Position numbers and translations under genes: made by a program. From Caldifarciminota bacterium (GTDB taxonomy: Bacteria > Hydrothermota > Tepidihabitantia > Tepidihabitantales > Tepidihabitantaceae), in the NCBI GenBank assembly GCA_026397595.1, contig JAPLUO010000266.1:1-32797 (forward strand): a DNA stretch of 32,797 nucleotides. Reading direction: 5' to 3'. How positions within the stretch are numbered: the stretch's first letter is position 1; each line of letters begins with the position of its first letter. Under the pieces are notes generated by a model that saw only the letters and a program-made list of their open reading frames with translations, was not told the origin of the DNA and ran no database searches. Shown here piece after piece: positions 7,320-13,358 of the stretch.

Positions 7320-8228
7320 ATGACGAATTCCCAATTCCTAATTCCCAATTGCAGCTCGGACAGAAGGCGCGCGCTGCTGGTGATGACGTGCTGTGTGCTC
7401 ATGCTGGTGCTGGCGTGTGACGAGGGCATCGAGAAGTACAAGCCCGAGCCGAACGTCTACTGCATTATGCACAGCGGCTGTGACACGGTCAGCCTGATGG
7501 CGGGCATGACACTTGGCTACTCTGACTCAGTTCCCGACTCAAACAGGTGGAATGGAACTGCCGGCGTGGTTGCGAAGATCAGGCATCGGGGCGCTGAGAC
7601 GGTCTTCATGGAGCTGCCGGGCCCGGTCGGGTTCTACCGGGTAGAGTTGTTGTCGATTGTGCCGGGGGACAGTTACTCACTGCTGTTGGATTACCCTGAC
7701 GGTGCAACGGTCAGGGGCGCGACGACCGTGCCGGACACGTTTAGTTTCAGCCACCTGCAAGCGGACACCGTGTCCGTGGTGCCGTGGCCGGGCGATACGT
7801 TCGTTGAAATCAGGGTCAAGAGCGCGTGGAACGCAAGCCGCGGCGCGTCCGGGTACGTCGTGTCGAGCGACATCTGGTACGGGGACAGCGCCGAGAGCGC
7901 GCTGGTCCGGTACGGGCCATACCCGGCGTCGGCGCGCGAGGATTCCATCTGGCTGTCGCCGTTCTCGTACGACTGGGATACCCTGAGCCAGGCCATGGAC
8001 AGCCTGCCCATCAACAGCGTGAGAATCGAAATCCGGGCTGTTGACCGCAACTCCCGCGACTACAACGAAATGCAGTGGGGCGGCCAGGCCGACCCGGGCA
8101 AGATGCACCTTGACGGTGCGGTCGGCGTGTTCGGCTCAGCGTGCATCGCGGAGACGACGGTCCGGTTCCGGCCCAAGGGTCTGGATGGAGTCAACCACAG
8201 AGGCCACGGAGAGCACAGAGTCAGGTGA
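7320..8228 (+). CDS. DUF4249-like outer-membrane lipoprotein, partner of the TonB receptor
   Basis: The 302-residue product has a signal sequence ending in lipobox LVLAC (Cys33), followed by DEGIEKYKPEPNVYC. Two beta-rich halves resemble the DUF4249 family, whose genes commonly follow TonB receptors of this type. The start ATG 7320 has GAGGAGA just upstream, six bases after the receptor stop, so both are one operon. An internal ATG near residue 22 is an alternative that would shorten the signal peptide. The first ten residues and the last fifteen (NHRGHGEHR) are encoded by dispersed repeat DNA. The C-terminal extension comes from the element at 8193-8277, so the original end of the gene was probably lost. 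The role in uptake is inferred from context. Confidence 0.7.
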   Translation: MTNSQFLIPNCSSDRRRALLVMTCCVLMLVLACDEGIEKYKPEPNVYCIMHSGCDTVSLMAGMTLGYSDSVPDSNRWNGTAGVVAKIRHRGAETVFMELPGPVGFYRVELLSIVPGDSYSLLLDYPDGATVRGATTVPDTFSFSHLQADTVSVVPWPGDTFVEIRVKSAWNASRGASGYVVSSDIWYGDSAESALVRYGPYPASAREDSIWLSPFSYDWDTLSQAMDSLPINSVRIEIRAVDRNSRDYNEMQWGGQADPGKMHLDGAVGVFGSACIAETTVRFRPKGLDGVNHRGHGEHRVR

Positions 8229-8277
8229 AGGCCGGGATTCGCTCCGAACTCTCCAACCCTTTGTGGTCTCTGTGGTT
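8193..8277. repeat. MITE-like inverted-repeat element, copy B
   Basis: Ends AACCACAGAG and CTCTGTGGTT are inverted repeats. Reverse-complemented, its interior follows copy A (2551-2627) closely. It overlaps the 3' end of the DUF4249-like gene and supplies its last residues and stop codon. Confidence 0.7.
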
Positions 8278-8308
8278 CCACATCGGGCCTCGGGTTCCGG
8301 CCGAGTCG

Positions 8309-8336
8309 TTGACTCACAGCGGGATGGTTCTAGAAT
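8309..8336 (+). promoter_or_regulatory. Promoter of the sugar-binding lipoprotein (leaderless)
   Basis: TTGACT (8309-8314), a 16-nt spacer and TAGAAT (8331-8336). The GTG start codon is at 8343, where transcription should begin, and no Shine-Dalgarno sequence is present. Confidence 0.75.
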
Positions 8337-8342
8337 AGAGCG

Positions 8343-9596
8343 GTGAGCAAGAAGACACTTACGGCTTTGTTCTTGGCGCTGGCCTTCATCGTTGGATGCA
8401 GGACTCCTTCGAAGAAGACGACCGTTACGTTCTGGCATGCGATGGGCGGAGAGTCGCAGAAGACTCTGAAGACGATGGTGGACCGGTTCGAGAGCACCCA
8501 TGCGAATATCCACATCGAGCTGGTCGGGATGGGCAACTATGACGCGCTTTCCCAGAAACTGATGGGCGCGGTCGCGGCAAAGAACCCGCCGACTATTGCC
8601 CAGATGTACGAGAACTGGACGACCCAACTGCACGCGGGCGGGGAGTTGGTCTATCTCGACAGCTTCGTGCATGGACCGGACGGGTTGACACAGGAGGACA
8701 TGGCCGACATCTACCCGGCCCTGCTTGAGAATAACTCGTGGGACGGCAGGCTCCTGACCCTGCCGTTCAATAAGAGCGTGCCGGTCTACTACTACAATGT
8801 GCCGATGTTCGCTTCGGCGGGCTATCCCGAATTCCCGAAGACGTGGTCGGAATTCAGGACCGCCGCGAACCGGATGACCAGGCGCGACGCGGCAGGCAAC
8901 GTCGGAGTGTGGGGCGCAGCCGGCGGAACCGACATATGGATATTCGGCTCGATGCTGTTCCAGCGCGGCAGCCGGTTCCTAGAGCAGGAGGACGGCAGGC
9001 CTCTGTTCAACGGCAAGGAGGGCGTGGATGCGCTCCAGTTCCAGGTTGATATGGTGCTGAAGGACAAGACGCAGAACACCGACGTGGGCCGGACACCGAT
9101 GGACGATTTCCAGGTGGGCAGAATGGCGACGCTGACCGGCAGCTCCACCTGGCGTGCGCCGGTCGTGGACAAAGAAACGTTCCCGGTCGGCATGGCGCCA
9201 GTGCCGACATGGGGCAAGCCGGCAGCGATTGTCTACGGTACGAATATCGGCATGTTCCGACGGGCGACGGCCCAGCAGAAGGCCGCGGCGTGGACGTTCA
9301 TCAAGTGGTTCACCGCTCCCGAGCAGCAGGTTGAATGGTCGCTCGGCACGTGGTACGTGCCGATACACCGCCGGTCGCTTGAGGATCCGAGGCTGGTCGA
9401 GCGGCTGGCGAAGACACCGGGGCTCGCGGCTGCCTACGCTCAGATGGACTGCGCCGTGTTTGAGCCCAGAGGACTCAAGTGGCTCGCTGGTCGTAAGGCG
9501 CTGGTCGAGGAGCTTGAACAGGCGATGCTCGGGGCCAAGACGCCGAAGCAGGCCCTTGATGACGCGGCGGCGCGCTACTCTGGTAGCGCGCAATGA
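8343..9596 (+). CDS. ABC transporter sugar/glycerophosphodiester-binding lipoprotein (UgpB-like)
   Basis: The 417-residue product is an extracellular solute-binding protein of family 1. GTG 8343 starts a lipoprotein signal with lipobox IVGC (Cys19). The mature start VTFWHAMGGESQKTL is typical of the UgpB/MalE-like group, as are PPTIAQMYENW, LPFNKSVPVYYYN, and a C-terminal KWFTAPEQQVEW. It would capture a sugar or glycerol-phosphate compound outside the membrane and deliver it to an ABC permease. No permease or ATPase gene is adjacent; downstream is only a repeat array, so partners must be elsewhere. Family is secure, ligand unknown. Confidence 0.9.
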   Translation: MSKKTLTALFLALAFIVGCRTPSKKTTVTFWHAMGGESQKTLKTMVDRFESTHANIHIELVGMGNYDALSQKLMGAVAAKNPPTIAQMYENWTTQLHAGGELVYLDSFVHGPDGLTQEDMADIYPALLENNSWDGRLLTLPFNKSVPVYYYNVPMFASAGYPEFPKTWSEFRTAANRMTRRDAAGNVGVWGAAGGTDIWIFGSMLFQRGSRFLEQEDGRPLFNGKEGVDALQFQVDMVLKDKTQNTDVGRTPMDDFQVGRMATLTGSSTWRAPVVDKETFPVGMAPVPTWGKPAAIVYGTNIGMFRRATAQQKAAAWTFIKWFTAPEQQVEWSLGTWYVPIHRRSLEDPRLVERLAKTPGLAAAYAQMDCAVFEPRGLKWLAGRKALVEELEQAMLGAKTPKQALDDAAARYSGSAQ

Positions 9597-9717
9597 CCAA
9601 TTCCCAGTTGCGAATGACCAATCAAGCCCCAGTGCCCGAATGACCAATGCCGCGTGGCCCGCTCTCGGTCCTCCGAACTGGGAAACCGGCTTCGGCCGGG
9701 ATGAGTCTAATACTGCG

Positions 9718-10122
9718 GTGAGGGTTGGGCCGTTGCGTGACGTGCTCAAACGTGTAACCGGGGCCATAGCCGTACCCGCAATCGGGCAGACAATGGGCAG
9801 AGCAATTTGGAGAGCAATTCGGGAAGCTACTCTGCCCGCAATCTGGAGAGCAACGGACAGGGCAACGTGGAGAGCAACCGGTAGAGCGACTCAGACCGCA
9901 ATGGTCAGAACGACCGGGACAGCAACGGGTAGAGCAGCGGAGCGAGCAACGGGGACAGCGACTCGACCCGCAACCGGGACAGCAACCGGGGAAGCGATTC
10001 CGAGGGCAATCGGGACAGCAACGGGTAGAACGACCCACACCACAACTGGCAGAGCAACAGAGAGAGCAACTGGACCCGCTACGGGGGGAACGGCGGAGGG
10101 GACTTTCGGAAATGCCCAATAG
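9718..10122 (+). CDS. Possible tetrapeptide-repeat protein encoded by a 12-bp repeat array
   Basis: A frame from GTG 9718 to TAG 10120-10122 would encode 134 residues, mostly tetrapeptides of the type G-(R/T)-A-T. A TAATAC box sits 4 nt before the GTG, similar to leaderless starts nearby, but no good -35 is seen. In favour of coding: 29 units stay exactly in phase, and the fourth codon of the unit is usually Thr but uses ACG, ACC, ACT and ACA freely, so changes fall at third positions of this frame. Against: no known family, and GC-rich repeats remain open in several frames. The opposite strand is also open and would encode a Cys-rich repeat, but the third-position changes are non-synonymous there. 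Confidence 0.35.
   Translation: MRVGPLRDVLKRVTGAIAVPAIGQTMGRAIWRAIREATLPAIWRATDRATWRATGRATQTAMVRTTGTATGRAAERATGTATRPATGTATGEAIPRAIGTATGRTTHTTTGRATERATGPATGGTAEGTFGNAQ
9760..10107. repeat. Tandem array of 29 degenerate 12-bp units
   Basis: The consensus unit is roughly GGGACAGCAACC. Counting from 9760, twenty-nine units fit to 10107 without one inserted or lost base. Most vary at the first half and at the last base. No simple folding explains it. Confidence 0.85.
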
Positions 10123-10193
10123 TGAATTGAGAATGCAGAAGTTAGGACTCGGACGGGCTCGATGAAGTTGTATACTGTGACTAAACTTCTGGT

Positions 10194-10343
10194 ATGGGCT
10201 CCGGAGCGAAGCCTGCCGGTTCCGATGCCGTTTTACTCACGAAGGAAGTGGGGGCGAGGCTCAGTCAACTCCGTCGGGAAGCCGGTCTGACCCAGGCCGA
10301 CGTGGCCTTGCGCATGTGCCGGCCCGGGCGAGCCGGGAAGTCC
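10194..10343 (+). pseudogene. Truncated XRE-type helix-turn-helix regulator
   Basis: From ATG 10194 the first 50 residues read as an XRE/Cro HTH N-terminus: LTKEVGARLSQLRREAGLTQ, then ADVALRM and GRAGKS. In this family the recognition helix and the rest of the domain should follow, but after GKS the frame passes into spacer words (CTGTCAGCCGTAAGCCGCC type, 10375-10410) and ends as a 125-residue nonsense extension. A TATACT box (10171-10176) inside a short palindromic region lies just upstream. It is probably the remnant of a transcription regulator, perhaps of a toxin-antitoxin pair. Confidence 0.6.
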
Positions 10344-10440
10344 CGAGTTTTCTTAGGACTTGCGCGCAGTCGGCTGTCAGCCGTAAGCCGCCAGCCGCCA
10401 GCCCTCAGTCCTCTCGCCCCGCCACCTCGCAGAACTGGTC

Positions 10441-10587
10441 ATGTCGTTCCGCGACCAGCAGCATCAACGCGACTCGCTACTGCGATACGCACAAGCCAGC
10501 CGACACGTGAGCCACGAGACTCGCGCCTTGCCTGCCCTTGCCGGCCTCCGGGGTTCCGGAAACCGGAATAGAACCGCCAAGACCTGA
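10441..10587 (+). pseudogene. Short ORF, possible gene fragment
   Basis: An ATG at 10441 opens 48 residues starting MSFRDQQHQRDSLLRYAQAS. The codons upstream (HLAELV) continue in the same frame back to about 10423. The first part has the amphipathic composition of a real helix, and the end is spacer-like. It may be the tail of the gene broken at 10343 or of another lost gene. I recognise no family. Confidence 0.25.
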
Positions 10588-10811
10588 GTCAGCCAGTCTA
10601 GAATCTGGAATCTACAATCTGGGATGTGCCTCACGTCCGCAGGGCGCGAACAACGGTCTGCGGTTCGCGGCTTACGGTGTACGGTTCGCGGGCTACGGCT
10701 TACGGTCGCTCGGCCGAGGTCAGTAGTCCTTCACTGCGTCCCCGGGATACCGCGTTACGTAGTTTCGTGTACTTGTCCACGTTCCGCAGTTGGTAGCTCG
10801 CGCCGCCGGCG
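10588..10811. repeat. Spacer of short degenerate repeats
   Basis: No gene is visible. The stretch contains AATCTGGAATCTACAATCTG (10603-10622) and several CGGTTCGCGG and TACGG words (10660-10710), a pattern that recurs in other spacers of this window. Confidence 0.55.
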
Positions 10812-11228
10812 CTAGTCCTCCCAGACAAACGCGTCAGCCTTGGCTTCGTGGCGCGTGATACTCTCTCCATTGGAGGGAGGCCCGCCACAACCGCAGCCAA
10901 TCAAAACTACCTTTCCTTCGCGGGTCACGAACGCGACGTTCATCACACCGTCGACACCCTTCTTGGCCGCCGTCTTGCGCAGCTCCTGTAATTGTCCATC
11001 CTGGTCCAGGGACGGGCACATATCCGGGACGAAGATGGAGCCGACGACGCGGTACGGCCGTTCGGGCGTGCTGGGTGAGACGTAAACCGCAATCTCGTCG
11101 GGCAGGTGTTTACGCATCGCGTACTTCACACCCGTCGGTGTGAACTTGGTGACTGGCGCGCTGCACTCAAGGCACAGGACTGCGGTTGCGGCCAATGCTG
11201 TCACGCTAACCCACATTCTACCAGCCAT
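10812..11228 (-). CDS. Small secreted protein of unknown function
   Basis: The 138-residue product starts at ATG 11228, which has a strong AAGGAGGA seven bases upstream; an upstream in-frame ATG (11285) lacks this. A signal sequence covers residues 1-24 (MAGRMWVSVTALAATAVLCL). Two cysteines (LCLEC) lie at its end, but neither fits the lipobox consensus well, so lipidation is uncertain. The mature part contains RPYRVVGSIFVPD and later LRKTAAKKGVDGVMNVAFV, a pattern seen in small secreted proteins with a YbjQ/heavy-metal-like or BON-like alpha-beta repeat, and ends after IGCGCGGPP. I cannot name a function. Confidence 0.75.
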   Translation of the reverse strand: MAGRMWVSVTALAATAVLCLECSAPVTKFTPTGVKYAMRKHLPDEIAVYVSPSTPERPYRVVGSIFVPDMCPSLDQDGQLQELRKTAAKKGVDGVMNVAFVTREGKVVLIGCGCGGPPSNGESITRHEAKADAFVWED

Positions 11229-11291
11229 GAAGGTCTCCTCCTTGCTCTTGCTGTCCACTGACGTGTGCCGACTGCTTTCGGTCATGGCGCG

Positions 11292-11320
11292 ATTCTAGAA
11301 CTCGCGGACGAGGGTGTCTG
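11292..11320 (-). promoter_or_regulatory. Promoter of the small secreted protein
   Basis: On the minus strand CAGACA (11320-11315), a 17-nt spacer and TAGAAT (11297-11292). The leader to the ATG is about 57 nt. Confidence 0.55.
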
Positions 11321-11366
11321 CCGGATGCGCGAAAATGGTTGCCGGCACCGATGATCACTGTGGCCG

Positions 11367-13346
11367 TCATCGTTCGATGACCAGCTTCCGGGTCCTGCTG
11401 AAGCCGTCGGCATCGAGCCTCAGGACGTACACTCCGCGTGACAACTTGCTGGCGTCCAACCGGGTTGAATACTCACCTGCGGGCACCCGGCCGGCCCGCA
11501 GCACCGAAATGCAGCTTCCGGTCACATCATACAACTTCAGGCTGACATCGCCGGCCTCAGGCAGGGAATAGGTGATGACCGGCGCGCCCAATGAGGGATT
11601 CGGGGTGACGGTGAGGCATGGAGCGCGGGGCGCAGGATGCTCGGAGCTCTGCTGCAGGCCGACGGTAGCTGAATCCACCGTTCCGGCCCAAGTGTATGCG
11701 AGGAACCCAAGTGAGCATCGGCATTGAGCGACCATCTCTGCGGTCTGGTCGAAGTTGAGTCGTCGGCGAAGGCCTTGGTACGTCGTTGTGAAGCTACCGA
11801 CGACGCTGTCGCCAGCGCTGGTCAGGAGAACTGCGCGACCTTGGTCGCTCAGGGTTGCTGAATCCCGCTGGTGCCACAGTGCTTCCGACGAAGTCCAGTG
11901 CTCCAAGTTGGCCGGTCCGGTGTATGCGCCCGACACCTGCAACGAGCAACGCAGATCGGTTCCCGTGGCCGACGCCGACACCCTTGCAGAAATGCTATCG
12001 GAGCCACCGAAGACGACCGTCCGGTCTGCGACATAGTTGCCGCCGCTCAGGGACCACAGATTCTGAGCCCCGGTAGATTGCGGGGCGAGACCAAGTCCGT
12101 GCCCAATGCAGTTGTCGGGTGCCAGAACGAGCAGCGGCACGGACAGCGTGTCGTAGGACACGTAGGCATATCCGGACTTCATGCCCGTCGTGTCCAACAT
12201 GCCCCAAGACCGCCCCGACACATGTCCGCCGTTGACGATGCCACCGATGCTGCCCCAGACGTCTATCTGCCGGCCGTGGTCTTCGGTCATCGTTCTACCA
12301 CACCAGACAACATGCTGGAGCCGGTTTGCCCAGTCAGGGTGGTCGGGCCAGTAGAACTTGCTGACCTCGGGGAAGGGCAGAGCCCGGCGAACGCCGTGAT
12401 AGGTGCCGGAGACGTTGACGGTGAGCGTTTCGCCGGTGCTTTCAATCAGGGCGATTGATCCCTGCTCCCTGATGGTGGAGTCCTGCTGGGTCCAGTGCAT
12501 CACGTACGGGCCTATGGTCATCTCGGTATCTATCGGACCCGGCCATTGCCCGAATACGGCTATACCAACCTGGAGCGTGCATCCTACGACTTGGCTGTAG
12601 AAGCCGGCATAGGCCGTGTCGCCGGGATACGATGGCCAGGTGAAGGTCCGGGTCATGTTCAGGTTGCCACTGCAGAGTCGCCAGAGGTTGACTGCACCGG
12701 ACTCGGCCTCAAGCGGAGCCGGCAGCGCGGTCGGCAGTGCATGGAACGCGCTCGGTAGCGTATCGTAGTAGCTCCAAAGTGCGCTCGGGTACAGACCAGT
12801 CGTGTCTAGCTTGCCGCTGCCGGTCCCTCTAAGTGGCTGGCCGTTGAGCGAGCCAGTGACTACGGTCCTGACGTACATCTGGCCGAACGGCCATGACCAG
12901 ACATAAGTCGGGCGCGTGCATCGGTCATTGGCCGGGACCGAGTCATCAGCACATTGTGTCGAGCAGGACACGGTGCTTGTGCCCAGCGGCCCGGCGGTCC
13001 AAGCCGGGAACGAGACGAGCCGATAGGTATGCGGTGAGTGGTTGGTAACGGTCACGGTCTGGTCATAGGAACTGCCGATTCTCGCCCGCACTTCGTAGTC
13101 CAAGGTATCACCATCGAAGTTGTAGACCGAACATGCCGGAACGACGCTTGCCCCGATAGAGATCGTAGTGGGCGGGCTGACAATTCTGGTGACACCATAG
13201 TCGTGCCCGGCCACGGCCATCTGCGCACCAAGCAACATCAGCACGATGCAAACGAACCACTTCCTCTGACTCCGCTGAGCCGCCCGCCGCTGTTGCTCGT
13301 TCGCTGTGCCAGACAGGTTCGATTTGGACAATCTCGGATCCCGCAT
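11367..13346 (-). CDS. Large secreted beta-rich protein with sorting domain, paralog A
   Basis: The 659-residue product has a long basic N-terminus and a signal segment (WFVCIVLMLLGAQMAVAG, ending near residue 47). Next comes a CARDB-like domain (VTRIVSPPTTISIGASVVPA and DSVPANDR). Two homologous blocks of about 170-190 residues follow, each with a LDTTG motif, a YDTL segment and a NLWxLxxGN segment. The last 80 residues (VTPNPSLGAPVITYSLPE to GVYVLRLDADG) form a T9SS/FlgD-like sorting domain. It begins 12 nt after the stop of the Het-C-like gene, so both are probably one operon. ATG 13346 has only a weak AGGA upstream. It is a close paralog of 16191-18116. No enzymatic motif is seen; a surface or adhesive role is a guess. 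Confidence 0.75.
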   Translation of the reverse strand: MRDPRLSKSNLSGTANEQQRRAAQRSQRKWFVCIVLMLLGAQMAVAGHDYGVTRIVSPPTTISIGASVVPACSVYNFDGDTLDYEVRARIGSSYDQTVTVTNHSPHTYRLVSFPAWTAGPLGTSTVSCSTQCADDSVPANDRCTRPTYVWSWPFGQMYVRTVVTGSLNGQPLRGTGSGKLDTTGLYPSALWSYYDTLPSAFHALPTALPAPLEAESGAVNLWRLCSGNLNMTRTFTWPSYPGDTAYAGFYSQVVGCTLQVGIAVFGQWPGPIDTEMTIGPYVMHWTQQDSTIREQGSIALIESTGETLTVNVSGTYHGVRRALPFPEVSKFYWPDHPDWANRLQHVVWCGRTMTEDHGRQIDVWGSIGGIVNGGHVSGRSWGMLDTTGMKSGYAYVSYDTLSVPLLVLAPDNCIGHGLGLAPQSTGAQNLWSLSGGNYVADRTVVFGGSDSISARVSASATGTDLRCSLQVSGAYTGPANLEHWTSSEALWHQRDSATLSDQGRAVLLTSAGDSVVGSFTTTYQGLRRRLNFDQTAEMVAQCRCSLGFLAYTWAGTVDSATVGLQQSSEHPAPRAPCLTVTPNPSLGAPVITYSLPEAGDVSLKLYDVTGSCISVLRAGRVPAGEYSTRLDASKLSRGVYVLRLDADGFSRTRKLVIER

Positions 13347-13358
13347 TTCGCGCGAATC

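Noticed and set aside
9760-10107. CRISPR array
   Set aside because: The units are 12 bp, contiguous and degenerate, with no conserved long repeat alternating with unique spacers.
9622-10119. Cys-rich repeat protein on the minus strand of the 12-bp array
   Set aside because: The main variable base of the unit changes residues in this frame but is silent in the plus frame, and no promoter or ribosome site is seen.
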